From: Streptomyces hygroscopicus | Lineage (GTDB): Bacteria; Actinomycetota; Actinomycetes; Streptomycetales; Streptomycetaceae | Assembly (NCBI GenBank): GCA_002021875.1 | Contig: CP018627.1 | Location: forward strand, 11,656,001-11,720,000 | Direction: 5' to 3' | DNA length: 64,000 nucleotides | Shown: one piece after another, positions 43,123 to 52,964 of the stretch | Layout of the letters: the number at the start of each line of letters is the position of its first letter | How positions within the stretch are numbered: position 1 is the first letter of the stretch | Notes under the pieces: model-generated | What the model was told of the DNA's origin: nothing | What the model saw: the letters and a program-made list of their open reading frames with translations, nothing else | Database searches by the model: none | Translations under genes and position numbers: made by a program

Positions 43123-44156
43123 GTCGACAGGACCTCCAGCAGCGCCGCGCCGAACTCCTCGGGGCGCTCCAGATGCACCGCGTGCCCGGCGTCGGAGACG
43201 ACCACCTCCCGTACCGTACCGCCCCCGGCCGCGTAACGGTCCAGCACGTGGCGGGTCTGCGCCACCATCGGCTGGGCGGGTGTCCCGTCCCAGCCCGGCA
43301 CCGCGCCGATCGCGCCCAGGTGCGCCAGGTCGAACAACGAGGTGTCCGAGACGATGACGTCGTCCTCGCCGCGGATCCACAGGATCGGCGGCTTGGGGTC
43401 GATCAGACGCACTTCGTCGAGGCGGAGGTGGAGCGGGGACAAGCAGTTGAGGACCCCCCGGGTGCCGGGTGCGACGCCCGGCCAGGCGGGGGAGGCCACG
43501 CTGTCGCCCGGGTAGTGGTCGTCGCCGGTCCGGGTGGTGAGCATGGCCTCGACGTACGCGTCCTCGTGCCCGGAACGCCATGGCGGCTTGAGGTAATAGT
43601 TCGCCAGGACGGCGCGGGGTGAGAGCGGGGAACCTTCCCCGCGGTCGCCCTTGGCGAGTCGCGCGACCAGCTCCGGGTTGGCCGTGCCGCCGCCCGAGCC
43701 GGCCCCGTCCGGGGAGTTGAGGGCGCCGTCCACCCCGTGCGTGCCGCCGAAGCCGTACGGGGAGACCGGGTTGACCAGGGTCAGGGAGCGCACCGCGGCC
43801 GGGTGGTCGCAGAGATACTGCAGACCCACGCCCCCGCCCATGGACCAGCCCACCAGATGCGTCCGGTCGATCCCGAGGGCCGCCAGCAGCGCCGCGAGGT
43901 CGTCGACGTGGTCCCGCAGGCCGCGCGTGGCGTCGATGGGCAGTGGGTCGGTGCCGCCGAAGCCGCGTAGGTCCGGTGCGATGGGGCGGTAGCGGTCCGG
44001 CAGCAGGGGCAGGGTGGTGTGCCAGAAGGCGGCGGAGGAGACGTTGCCGTGGACGAAGACGACCGGTTCCCCCTCGTCCCGGACCTCGGCGAGCTGGACG
44101 GTGAGTCGCTCGGTGGGCACGCGTCGGGTGCGGACGCCGTTCGTACTCGTGGTCAT
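43119..44156 (-). CDS. Alpha/beta-hydrolase
   Basis: 345 residues. Seen: the oxyanion-hole motif VVFVHGNVSSAAFW, the nucleophile elbow VGWSMGGGVG, the acid near LWIRGEDDVIV and the final His in SDAGHAVHLERPEEF. An insert of about 90 residues (roughly 150-240) after the nucleophile forms a large lid. Substrate unknown. Lies 23 bp downstream of the secreted lipase-like gene. Confidence 0.85.
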   Translation of the reverse strand: MTTSTNGVRTRRVPTERLTVQLAEVRDEGEPVVFVHGNVSSAAFWHTTLPLLPDRYRPIAPDLRGFGGTDPLPIDATRGLRDHVDDLAALLAALGIDRTHLVGWSMGGGVGLQYLCDHPAAVRSLTLVNPVSPYGFGGTHGVDGALNSPDGAGSGGGTANPELVARLAKGDRGEGSPLSPRAVLANYYLKPPWRSGHEDAYVEAMLTTRTGDDHYPGDSVASPAWPGVAPGTRGVLNCLSPLHLRLDEVRLIDPKPPILWIRGEDDVIVSDTSLFDLAHLGAIGAVPGWDGTPAQPMVAQTRHVLDRYAAGGGTVREVVVSDAGHAVHLERPEEFGAALLEVLST

Positions 44157-44179
44157 GTGCGGTCCTTCACGGGAGCCCG

Positions 44180-45471
44180 CTAGGCGAGCCAGGCGGCGAC
44201 CTGGGCGGCGACGGAGGTGTTCCAGCCCAGTTCGAGGTGGTTGGCGCCGGCGATGGTGGCCGTGCCCCCGACCGTGGGGATGCCGGTGGTGTCGAGTGCG
44301 CTGGCGATGAAGACGACACCGTCGCTGGGGGCGCGGTTCTCATTGAAGATGCCGAGGACATTCGGGGACCCGCCGGCCAGCAGGTAGGTGGTGACGGCGG
44401 CGGGTACTCCGGCGTTGTGCAGCGGCTTGACCAGTGAGCCGGCGTCGATGGCGGCCTGGATGCCGCTGCCCGCCGTGTACAGGCCCTGGCCGCCGTAGTA
44501 CGTGGTGTACCAGTCCTGCGCGGCGCCGTCGACTCCGTAGACGCCGTCCCAGCGGGCCAGCATCTGGCGCTGGCCGGGGTAGTCGTCGTACCCGCCGGAG
44601 GGGATCATCGAGAACTCGGGGTGCGCGGTGTACATCCCGTAGCACGTCATGTGCGAGTGCGGCGAGGGGGCGTTGACCTTGCCGCCGCACTCGGGCCAGA
44701 TGGAGAAGTCGTGCGCCCAGCCGTGGGCGTACGGGTAGTCGTAGCCGCCGTTCGGCCCGCCGAGGGTGATGAGTTTGCGCACGTCGCCGGCGTAGGTCCG
44801 TCCCCAGCTCGGCTTCACGGACGACACATAGGCGCGGGCCGCCATCTCCCCCTTGCTCCAGCCGACCAGGTCGACCTTGCCGACGCCCAGCTTCGCCTTG
44901 ATGACGGCGATCGCGTCGCCGACGACCTGCGCCTGCATCAGGTTGTCGCCCTGCTTGTGCGCGAAGCCGACGGCGAAGACCCGGTGGCCGCGCGCGGACA
45001 GGTACTGCATCAGTCCGGTGGACGGGCAGGAGACGGCGCCGCAGCCGTAGCCGCCCGCCTCACCCGGGTTGGCCCAGGCGCGGTCCGCGGTGTCATTGGC
45101 GCCGTGTACGAGGAGCACGGGCGTGGCGTGGGCGCCGGTGTCCCAGCCGGGTGCCGAGTAGAGCAGGAAGCGGCCGGAGTACGGGCGGGAGACGCCGCCG
45201 AAGTACGTCAGGCGCCGCCCGTCCTGGTCGCCGCGGCCATCCGGTGGGTAGTCCTCGGTGCGGAATCCGGCGGTGGTGTCGAGATAACGCTCCACGCGCT
45301 CCCATCCGCCTGTCACCACATCGGCGCCGTAGCTCGCCTCTTGGGTGAGGTAGGAGGGCGGCTCGGCGGCGGACGCGGTGCCGCCGGCGGCCGGCAGCCC
45401 GGCCACCACCGCCATCAGGAGGGCGAGTAACAGCCGCCATCGGCCTGCCCGGTTTCGTCGGCACCGCATGT
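44180..45471 (-). CDS. Secreted lipase/esterase (alpha/beta-hydrolase)
   Basis: 430 residues from ATG 45471. It has a Sec signal peptide: basic RCRRNRAGRWR, hydrophobic LLLALLMAVVAGLP, and a TASAAE cleavage region. The enzyme has VLLVHGANDTAD, the nucleophile elbow VGWSKGEMAARAY and a His near GANHLELGWN. Two Cys (GCGAVSC) may form a disulfide. It should act outside the cell on esters, with products handled by the two cytoplasmic esterases that follow. Confidence 0.85.
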
Positions 45472-46013
45472 TCCGACCCCCTTGTCGAAAGTTTTCACCA
45501 CACTGCTCCGCTCGGCGCACACGCTAGGGAAGGGCCACCGGAAACGGCATGTGCGCGCGCTCTATAAGCAAGGCGGTCCATGTGGGGACGGTGGCCGCCG
45601 TCTTGAGGAGCGGTCCGTCCAGGGGCGACAGCGCCCTGCTGCCTCGCAAGACGCTGGGCTGGGAAACCCCAGCCCAGCGCCTGCATAGAACTGCTCGCGG
45701 CCGGATCAACGCGACGACGTGATCAGAACAGACCCCGGAGCGAGAAGTCGGCGGCCGGCGCTCACAGGGCGCCCAGTGCCCGTACGCGATTGTCGGCGTT
45801 GTCGGGAGGCTCTTCAGGGAGGGACTGAGCCGGGGCAATCACCCGCGGAAACCGGGGAGGTCGGTGCTCGCGGCCATGCCGAAGTCGACATCGCCGATCT
45901 GCCCGGTCCGGTCCATGTGCGTACAGGGGCCCGTGATCAGGTATGCCGCAGTCGTGGTGACGGCTTGCGGGCTGACGGTCTGTGCGTCGCCGACTGCGGC
46001 GCCGCTCGGTGCT
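45472..46013. other. Intergenic region, no gene recognised, holds a hairpin
   Basis: No frame here has recognisable domains or a good start. The promoter of the lipase operon should lie near 45480-45560. The only clear structure is the hairpin at 45652-45679. Confidence 0.5.
45652..45679. terminator. Hairpin with 12-bp perfect stem
   Basis: CGCTGGGCTGGG (45652-45663), loop AAAC, and the exact complement at 45668-45679. It lies downstream of the DeoR gene on the minus strand and probably terminates it. Confidence 0.6.
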
Positions 46014-46790
46014 TTACGGCCGAGTGGTCGACGCCACGATGACACTGCCTCCGGCCCGGCTCAGGGCGGTGCGCAGTTCGGCCGGGCACGGGTTGTCGGT
46101 GATGAGGGTGTCGAAGCCGTTCAGTTCGCACACGCGATGCGCGGCCGTGCGGCCGAACTTGCTCGAATCGGCCAGCACGTAGCGGTGGGAGGCGTTGTCG
46201 AGCATCGCGCGCTTGGTGGCGACCTCGTCGAGGTGGAAATCGGTCAGGCCGTATGTGGCGATGCCGCCGGAGCCCAGGAAGACGGCGTCGGCCCGCAGGT
46301 TGCCGAAGAACTCGACGGCCTGTGCGTTTGAGCAGGCCAGGTCGCCGGGGCGGAGTCGACCGCCGCTGACCAGGACCTCCACTCGGGGGCGCGTGCTGAC
46401 TTCCGTGGCTACGAGCAGGGAGGGGGTGGCGACGACGCCGACGTGATCGGCGGGCAGGGCGCGGGCCACTTCCAGAGCCGTGGTGCCGACGTCGATGACG
46501 ATGGTCTGGTTCGGCTCGATGAGCGCAGCCGCGGCCCGTCCGATCGCTTCCTTCTCCGCGGCCAGCGTGCCGCTGCGCTCGTTGAAGGATGCCTCCTCCC
46601 CGACTGGCGCCTGACGGCTGGTGGCGCCGCCGTGCACCCGGGAGAGCTCGCCGCGGCGTTCGAGCAGTGCGAGATCCCTGCGGATCGTTTCGTGGGAGAC
46701 GCCGAGCAAGGTGGTGAGGTGATCGGTGGTGATGAAGTTGAGCCGGGCGATCTCGGCGACGATTCTGCGATGGCGCTCGGCAGCGAGCAC
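46014..46790 (-). CDS. DeoR/GlpR-family regulator
   Basis: 258 residues from GTG 46790. The DeoR HTH is present: RHRRIVAEIARLNFITTDHL, LLGVSHETIRRDLALLERRG, LSRVHGGA. The sugar-phosphate-binding domain shows IVIDVGTTALEVARAL, DAVFLGSGGIATYGLTDFHL and VLADSSKFGRTA. It is divergent from the permease/kinase operon, so that operon is its likely target and a phosphorylated polyol the likely inducer. Confidence 0.88.
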   Translation of the reverse strand: MLAAERHRRIVAEIARLNFITTDHLTTLLGVSHETIRRDLALLERRGELSRVHGGATSRQAPVGEEASFNERSGTLAAEKEAIGRAAAALIEPNQTIVIDVGTTALEVARALPADHVGVVATPSLLVATEVSTRPRVEVLVSGGRLRPGDLACSNAQAVEFFGNLRADAVFLGSGGIATYGLTDFHLDEVATKRAMLDNASHRYVLADSSKFGRTAAHRVCELNGFDTLITDNPCPAELRTALSRAGGSVIVASTTRP

Positions 46791-46950
46791 GGCTTACCCC
46801 TTGATGGTGACTGCTTCTGTGGACCTGTGACTGAATCCTACCGGTGCCCGGTGCCCCTCCCGGTTGGATCACGGCCCACGTAGCGCTTCGCCGTGCGTGT
46901 GATGGGCAGCGATCGCCCGGCTGTCCGGGGGTTTGCGGGCAGGCGAACCC

Positions 46951-46979
46951 TTGACGTGATGCGTGCCCTGGGCCACACT
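46951..46979 (+). promoter_or_regulatory. Candidate promoter for the permease/kinase operon
   Basis: TTGACG (46951-46956), a 17-nt spacer and CACACT (46974-46979) lie in the 413-bp divergent region. The remaining 46791-47203 holds no convincing gene. Confidence 0.45.
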
Positions 46980-47203
46980 TCCAGAAATCGACGGTCAGAT
47001 TCCCACGGAATCGGTCACCCACGGGCGTGGCCAGGGCTTGCCGCGCATGCTCGTGGCATGGCTTCGGTCCTGCCCAGGTGCGGCGGTCGCGCTCGTCCGC
47101 CCCGGACGGGTGGGCCCGTGGCGTCGATCACTTTCGGTTTCCTTCACGTCCGACGGCCCCCACCCTCAACAGCGGGGGCACCCCCCGAGCAGGGATTCGA
47201 GTC

Positions 47204-48748
47204 ATGGCACATGCAGATGAAGGTCTTCACGGAGTGAGACCAGACGCCCCGACGAGCGGCGAGGGTCCCCGGCGCATGTCCCGGGAGCTGGGCTGGTATG
47301 CCTCGTTCTCCGTGGCCTTCGGGTTCGTGTCGATCGCGACGGGCATCTTCACCACCTATGGGTCGGTACTCGCGAGCTCCGGTCCCCGTGGCATCTGGGC
47401 CTGGCCCATTACGGTGATCGGCCAGATGTCCGTCGCCCTGGTCTTCGGCGCCCTCGCGGCCCGGATACCGATCAGCGGCTACTCCTACCAGTGGGTGTCC
47501 AGGATCGTGGGCCCGGTGTGGGGCTGGATCATGGGCTGGATCTCGTTCGCCTTCCTGGGCGTGGTCCTCGTGGCCGTGGACTACACGATCGCCTCCACCA
47601 TCCTTCCTGAGCTCTTCCGCTACGTCGGAACCACACAGAACGCCTGGGCGATCACGGCGTGTGTGGTGCTGCTCCAGGCCGTTCTGGTCGCCGCCTCCAC
47701 CCGGACCACGCACCGGGTCAACAACGTGGCGGTGACGATCCAGCTGATCGGCATGATCGCCCTGACCACGCTGCTGTTCGCCGTGGGCGCCTTCACCGGC
47801 AAGCTCGATTTCGGCCACCTCTTCGACAGCGGACCGGTCCCCGAAAGCGGCTACTACGCGCTGGGCGGCGCCACCCATGCCGGCCCGTTCGCCCTGGCAT
47901 TCCTGCTCGGCGCGTTCACCATCGTCGGTTTCGAGTCGGCGGCCAATCTGGCCGAGGAGACTCGGAACCCGGCCCGGGTCATCCCCAAGGCGATGGCGCA
48001 GGCGGTGCTGTCGCTGGGCGTGCTCGGCTTCCTGTTCCTGGTCGCGATCACCGCCGCGGCCGGTCGGGTCAGCGGCGTGGGCGCGTCGGCGACTCCGGTC
48101 GCCACGGTGATCACCGCCGTGCTGGGGTCGGTCGTCGGAAAGATCCTGCTGGTCCTCGTCGTGGTCTCGATCTTCTCCTGCGGACTGGTGATCACCCTGA
48201 GCGGCACCCGGCTGGTGTACGCGATGTCCCGGGACGAACGTTTCCCCGGCTGGCGGCTGCTGAAGCGCATCGACCGGCGTACGGCGACTCCGCTGAACGC
48301 CTCGGTGTTCATGATGCTGATCGCCCAGATCATCCTCGCGGTTTTCTCCCGCTCCACGGACGCGCTCTTCCAGCTGTTCTCCGCCGGTACGTTGCTGCCG
48401 GCCATCATCTATGCGGGAACCGTCGCGATGTACGCGGTCAAGCGCCGGTCCCTGCCTCCGACCAAGGGCTTCTCCCTGGGCCGCTGGGAGATTCCGGTCC
48501 TCATCGTCGCCGCCGTCTGGCTGCTGTACGAGCTGCTGATCTTCCGCGACGCCTCGTTCCGCGGCCCGTGGACTTACGTCCTGGTGCTGTTCGCGATCGG
48601 CGCCGTCTATCTCGCCGGGTTGCTCGCGCTCAGGAGCCGGAGCGGGCTGACCATGCCGGACCTGGCGGATGTCGATCGCGTGCTGGACACCACCGGCACC
48701 GCCACCCGGAAGCCGAGTGACGTCGCCCCCGGGGGTGGTGCGCGATGA
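47204..48748 (+). CDS. APC-superfamily amino acid/amine permease
   Basis: 514 residues from ATG 47204 (in-frame GTG 47234 is also possible). Twelve hydrophobic helices begin at about residue 30: SVAFGFVSIATGIFTTYG, ISGYSYQWVSRIVGPVWGWI, TIVGFESAANLAEETRNP. This is the GABA/amine-permease-like branch, not a glycerol facilitator, which is unusual ahead of an FGGY kinase. The stop overlaps the kinase start (ATGA). Confidence 0.88.
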   Translation: MAHADEGLHGVRPDAPTSGEGPRRMSRELGWYASFSVAFGFVSIATGIFTTYGSVLASSGPRGIWAWPITVIGQMSVALVFGALAARIPISGYSYQWVSRIVGPVWGWIMGWISFAFLGVVLVAVDYTIASTILPELFRYVGTTQNAWAITACVVLLQAVLVAASTRTTHRVNNVAVTIQLIGMIALTTLLFAVGAFTGKLDFGHLFDSGPVPESGYYALGGATHAGPFALAFLLGAFTIVGFESAANLAEETRNPARVIPKAMAQAVLSLGVLGFLFLVAITAAAGRVSGVGASATPVATVITAVLGSVVGKILLVLVVVSIFSCGLVITLSGTRLVYAMSRDERFPGWRLLKRIDRRTATPLNASVFMMLIAQIILAVFSRSTDALFQLFSAGTLLPAIIYAGTVAMYAVKRRSLPPTKGFSLGRWEIPVLIVAAVWLLYELLIFRDASFRGPWTYVLVLFAIGAVYLAGLLALRSRSGLTMPDLADVDRVLDTTGTATRKPSDVAPGGGAR

Positions 48749-50178
48749 CCGCGATCCTCGCCATCGATCAGGGGACCTCCGGTACGAAGGCCATCGTCGT
48801 CGACGACGCGGACGGCACCGTCGCGATCGCCGAGGAGACCATCTGTCCCGCCTATCTGGCCGGGGGAGGCGTCGAACAGGATCCGCACGAGCTGCTCGAC
48901 TCCGTCCTCGAGGCCGGCCGCAGAGCCATCAGCGCGGCAGGCCGACCGATCGACTGCGTGGCCCTGGCCAATCAGGGCGAGACCGTACTGGCATGGGATC
49001 CCCGAACCGGGGCGCCCCTTTCACCGGCCATCGTGTGGCAGGACCGCCGCGCGGAGAGCGTGTGCCGGGAACTGACCGCTCATGCCGCGCGGATCGCCCG
49101 GCGCACCGGGCTGGTCCTGGACCCTTACTTCTCCGCGCCGAAGATGGCCTGGCTGCGCCGCAACGTCACCCGTGAGGGCGTGGTGACGACCACGGACACC
49201 TGGCTGGTGCACCAGCTCACCGGCGAATTCGTCACCGACGCCGCCACCGCGAGCCGGTCGCTGATCCTCGACCTGGACAGCGTGACCTGGGACGGTGAAC
49301 TCGCCGATCTCTTCGGTCTCGAGGAGGAACGGCTGCCACGCGTGGTCGCCGGCGACGAGATCGTCGGCACCACCCGGGCCTTCGGCGGGGACATCCCGGT
49401 GGCCGGCCTGATCGTCGACCAGCAGGCGGCGCTGCTGGCCGAGAACTGCCTGGAGCCGGGCACGGCCAAGTGCACGTACGGCACCGGAGCCTTCCTGCTG
49501 GCCAACACCGGCCGGAACGCGGTGCGATCCGCTGCCGGCCTGACCACGTCGGTGGCCTGGCGGATCGCCGGACAGACGCCGTACTGCGTGGACGGTCAGG
49601 TCTACACCGTCGCTTCCGCGGTGCGATGGCTGCGGGACCTCGGCCTGATCCGGTCAGCCACTGATCTCGACGCCGTGGCCGCGGCGGATGCCGGGGGAGT
49701 GCTGTGTGTGCCCGCCTTCGCCGGCCTCGCCGCCCCCTGGTGGGCACCACAGGCGGCCGCGTCGTTCACCGGGCTGACGCTTGCCACCCGTCGCGAGCAC
49801 CTCGTCCTGGCCGTCCTGCAAGGCGTCGCCGCCCAGGTCGCCGAGTTGTGCTCCCTGGTCGCGGCCGATCTGGGCCGACCGCTGACGCGGCTGCGCGCCG
49901 ACGGCGGACTGACCCAGTCCGCCACCCTGATGCAAGCCCAGGCCGATATCGGCCAGATCCCGGTCGACATCTACCCCCACGCTCATGCCACCCCCCTAGG
50001 CGCGGCCGCCCTCGCCCGCCGCGCCCTCGACCCCACGCTCAGCCTCGAGGAGGCGGTCGGCGACTGGCAGCCGGCCACCGTCTACGAACCCCGCTGGTCC
50101 CCGGACCGGGCCGAGGAGTTCCGCACCACATGGGCGCAGGCCGCCGCGGCCTGTGCCGACAAGGGAGAACACACATGA
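48745..50178 (+). CDS. FGGY-family kinase (glycerol-kinase-like)
   Basis: 477 residues. Seen: ILAIDQGTSGTKAIVVD (phosphate-1 loop), ANQGETVLAWD, IVWQDRRAE, the VDQQAALLAENCLEPG region and CTYGTGAFLLANTG, and the adenosine loop LTRLRADGGLTQS. It phosphorylates a polyol or sugar. It is shorter than typical GlpK (about 500) and lacks a neighbouring facilitator, so glycerol is not assured. The start overlaps the permease stop and its own stop overlaps the next gene. Confidence 0.87.
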   Translation: MTAILAIDQGTSGTKAIVVDDADGTVAIAEETICPAYLAGGGVEQDPHELLDSVLEAGRRAISAAGRPIDCVALANQGETVLAWDPRTGAPLSPAIVWQDRRAESVCRELTAHAARIARRTGLVLDPYFSAPKMAWLRRNVTREGVVTTTDTWLVHQLTGEFVTDAATASRSLILDLDSVTWDGELADLFGLEEERLPRVVAGDEIVGTTRAFGGDIPVAGLIVDQQAALLAENCLEPGTAKCTYGTGAFLLANTGRNAVRSAAGLTTSVAWRIAGQTPYCVDGQVYTVASAVRWLRDLGLIRSATDLDAVAAADAGGVLCVPAFAGLAAPWWAPQAAASFTGLTLATRREHLVLAVLQGVAAQVAELCSLVAADLGRPLTRLRADGGLTQSATLMQAQADIGQIPVDIYPHAHATPLGAAALARRALDPTLSLEEAVGDWQPATVYEPRWSPDRAEEFRTTWAQAAAACADKGEHT

Positions 50179-51614
50179 CCGCCACACCCCACCGCCCAGC
50201 GGGCGGCGTCTTCGACGTCGCCGTCATCGGCGGAGGCATCGTCGGCGCGGCCATCGCACGCGAGCTGTCCGGATGCGACGTCTCCGTCGCCTTGCTCGAA
50301 GCCCGCGACGATGTGGGCGACGGGACGAGCAAAGCCAACACCGCCATCCTCCACACCGGCTTCGACGCCAAGCCCGGCACACTCGAATCCCGGCTGGTCG
50401 CCCGCGGCTACCACCTGCTCAGCGCCTACGCCAAGGCCACGGGCATCCCGGTCGAGCACACCGGCGCCGTACTGGTGGCCTGGAACGGGGAAGAGCTCCG
50501 GGCGCTGCCAGGACTGAAGGAAAAGGCCGAGGCCAACGGCTACGAACACTGCCGGATCGTCGACGCCGACGAGGTCTACCGCATCCTTCCCGACCTCGCG
50601 GACGGCGCACTCGGCGGACTGACCGTGCCGGACGAGTCCATCATCTGCACCTGGACCACCAATCTCGCCCTGGCCACCGACGCACAGCAGCGGGGCACCA
50701 CGGTCCTGCTCCAGCATGCCGTCACCGGCATCGACGAGGGCCCCGAGAGCACCACGCTGCGCACGTCCTCGGGGGACGTGCGCGCCCGCTGGGTCGTCAA
50801 CGCGGCCGGCCTGGGCGCCGACCACATCGACCGGCTCTTCGGCCACGACCGATTCACCGTCACCCCACGCCGCGGCGAGCTGTTCGTCTTCGACAAACTC
50901 GCCCGCCCCATGGTCGACAAGATCGTGTTGCCGGTCCCCACCTCTCGCGGCAAGGGCGTGCTGATCTCCCCGACCATCTACGGCAACGTCATGCTCGGCC
51001 CCACCGCCGAGGACCTCACCGACCGCACGGACACGTCGACATCCGAGGACGGCTTCGACTTCCTCCTCCGCAAGGGCGAAGGGCTCATGCCCCGGCTGCT
51101 CGCGGAGGAAGTCACCGCGAGCTACGCCGGTCTGCGCGCGGCCATCGACCATCCCGACTACCTCATCGAGGCCACCCCCCAGCAGCGCTACCTCCTCGTC
51201 GGCGGCATCCGTTCCACCGGACTGACCGCCGGCATCGCCATCGCCGAACACGTCCGCACCCTCCTGGAGGAGGCGGGCCTGAACCTGCGTTCCCGCGGTG
51301 ACCTGCCCGAGCCGCCCCGGATGCCCAACATCGGCGAAGCCGCCCAGCGCCCCTACCAGGACGCCGACCTCATCGCCCGCGACCCTGCCTACGGCACCAT
51401 CGTCTGCTTTTGCGAACGCGTCACCGAGGGTGAGATCCGCGATGCCTGCCACGCCCCCCTGCCCGCCCGCGATCTCGAAGGGCTGCGCCGCCGCACCCGT
51501 GCCATGAACGGCCGCTGCCAGGGCTTTTTCTGCGGAGCGGCCGTAACAGCCCTGAGGGAAGAGCACCACGACCACGACGGCCGCGACAGCCGACAGCACA
51601 AGGACAACCGATGA
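50175..51614 (+). CDS. FAD-dependent dehydrogenase (GlpA-like) with BFD-type [2Fe-2S] domain
   Basis: 479 residues. The N-terminal FAD motif is VAVIGGGIVGAAIARELSG. SKANTAILHTGFDAKPGT and VNAAGLGADHIDRL are typical of glycerol-3-phosphate or 2-hydroxyacid oxidases. The C-terminal BFD-like domain shows CFCERVTEGEIRDAC...GRCQGFFCG, the four cysteines for a [2Fe-2S] cluster. This is the GlpA layout, with electrons passed to a partner flavoprotein. It would oxidise the product of the FGGY kinase. ATGA overlaps on both sides. Confidence 0.87.
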   Translation: MTATPHRPAGGVFDVAVIGGGIVGAAIARELSGCDVSVALLEARDDVGDGTSKANTAILHTGFDAKPGTLESRLVARGYHLLSAYAKATGIPVEHTGAVLVAWNGEELRALPGLKEKAEANGYEHCRIVDADEVYRILPDLADGALGGLTVPDESIICTWTTNLALATDAQQRGTTVLLQHAVTGIDEGPESTTLRTSSGDVRARWVVNAAGLGADHIDRLFGHDRFTVTPRRGELFVFDKLARPMVDKIVLPVPTSRGKGVLISPTIYGNVMLGPTAEDLTDRTDTSTSEDGFDFLLRKGEGLMPRLLAEEVTASYAGLRAAIDHPDYLIEATPQQRYLLVGGIRSTGLTAGIAIAEHVRTLLEEAGLNLRSRGDLPEPPRMPNIGEAAQRPYQDADLIARDPAYGTIVCFCERVTEGEIRDACHAPLPARDLEGLRRRTRAMNGRCQGFFCGAAVTALREEHHDHDGRDSRQHKDNR

Positions 51615-52870
51615 CCCAGCAGCCGTCCCTGATCACCCCCGACGTCCTGATCATCGGTGCCGGACCGGCGGGCCTGACCGCGGCCGCGGAACTGGCCTCC
51701 CGGCACGGCGGCCGAATCCTCGCCGTCGACCGCGAACCCGCCGCCGGCGGCATTCCCCGCCACAGCGACCACACCGGCTACGGTCTGCGAGACCTGCACC
51801 GTGTCATGTCCGGACCCGCATACGCACGCCACCTCGTGCGGCGGGCCACCGCCGCCGGGGCCGAGATCCGTACCCACACCATGGTCACCGGATGGTCCGA
51901 CGACCACACCGTCGATGTCACCGGCCCCGAGGGCCGCTACCGGATCCGCCCCCAGGCCATCGTGCTGGCCACCGGTGCCCGTGAACGACCCAGGACCGCG
52001 CGCCGTGTCCCCGGCGACCGCCCGCACGGTGTCTACACCACGGGGCAGCTCCAGAACCTCGTCCACCTCCACCACCGCCCCGTCGGCAAGCGGGCCGTCA
52101 TCGTCGGCGGAGAACTGGTCAGTTGGTCGGCGGCCGTCACCCTGCGCGAAGCGGGCTGCACACCCGCCCTCATGATCAGCCGGTATCCGAAGGCCGAATC
52201 CTACGGCGTCTTCAACCTCGCGGGACGCGCCGTGCTGCGGGTCCCCGTCGCCACCCGCAGCCGCGTCACGCGGATCATCGGCAAGGGCCGCTGTCAGGCC
52301 GTCGAGATCGAGCACCTGGACACCGGCCGACGCCGGACCGTCGCCTGCGACACCGTCGTCTTCACCGGTGACTGGATCCCCGACCACGAACTGGCCCGCA
52401 CCGCCGGCATCGCCCTCGACCCCGGCACCCTCGGTCCCCTCACCGACACGGCCCTGCGCACCAGTCGGCCCGGTGTGTACGCGGCGGGGAACATGCTGCA
52501 CCCCGTCGACACCGCCGACGTAGCCGCCCTCGACGGCCGACACGTCGCCCACCAGGTCATCAGCTACCTCCAGGGCATGCGCGAACACGCCGAGGGGGTA
52601 CGTCTGCTCGCCGACGCCCCCTTCCGCTGGGTGGCCCCGCAGATCCTGCGCCCCCAGGACCCCGCGCCTCCGCGCGGCCGACTCCTGCTGTGGAGCGATC
52701 AGTTCGTCCGCTTCCCGAAGGTCGCGGTCCGTCAAGACGGGCGCGTCATCGCCCGCCGCTCCCTGTCCTGGCCGGCCGCGCCCGGGCGTGTCTTCCGCGT
52801 CCCCTCAAGCGTGCTCGAGGGAGTCTCTCCCAGCGGGGGACCCGTGCACATCGGACTGGAGCGGGTCTGA
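51611..52870 (+). CDS. FAD/NAD(P)-dependent oxidoreductase, partner of the GlpA-like subunit
   Basis: 419 residues. The N-terminal dinucleotide motif is VLIIGAGPAGLTAAAELA. ATGARERPRTARRVPGDRP and GKRAVIVGGELVSWSAAVTL give a second nucleotide site, and VYAAGNMLHPVDTADVAALD is the FAD-binding C-terminal motif. The arrangement resembles the small flavoprotein subunits paired with BFD-containing dehydrogenases (HcnB or opine-oxidase type). It should carry electrons from the preceding enzyme. Last gene of the operon; a terminator follows. Confidence 0.85.
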   Translation: MTQQPSLITPDVLIIGAGPAGLTAAAELASRHGGRILAVDREPAAGGIPRHSDHTGYGLRDLHRVMSGPAYARHLVRRATAAGAEIRTHTMVTGWSDDHTVDVTGPEGRYRIRPQAIVLATGARERPRTARRVPGDRPHGVYTTGQLQNLVHLHHRPVGKRAVIVGGELVSWSAAVTLREAGCTPALMISRYPKAESYGVFNLAGRAVLRVPVATRSRVTRIIGKGRCQAVEIEHLDTGRRRTVACDTVVFTGDWIPDHELARTAGIALDPGTLGPLTDTALRTSRPGVYAAGNMLHPVDTADVAALDGRHVAHQVISYLQGMREHAEGVRLLADAPFRWVAPQILRPQDPAPPRGRLLLWSDQFVRFPKVAVRQDGRVIARRSLSWPAAPGRVFRVPSSVLEGVSPSGGPVHIGLERV

Positions 52871-52925
52871 AAGCGCGGGCTCCTGCTGGCCGAAGCCCTG
52901 CGGGGCGGTGGGTCCGGCGGGGAAG

Positions 52926-52960
52926 CGGCGGGCTGTCCGGCAGCGCCGCACAGCCCGCCG
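52926..52960. terminator. Bidirectional terminator
   Basis: An 11-bp perfect stem (CGGCGGGCTGT, 52926-52936, with 52950-52960) and a 13-nt loop lie between the convergent oxidoreductase and SGNH genes. Confidence 0.75.
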
Positions 52961-52964
52961 TCGG

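Noticed and set aside
45482-45838. Short frames on both strands around 45.5-45.8 kb
   Set aside because: They overlap a strong hairpin, have no ribosome-binding site and show no protein-like composition.
47190-47203. GGATTCGAGTC resembling a tRNA T-arm
   Set aside because: No acceptor stem, anticodon arm or CCA-side pairing surrounds it.
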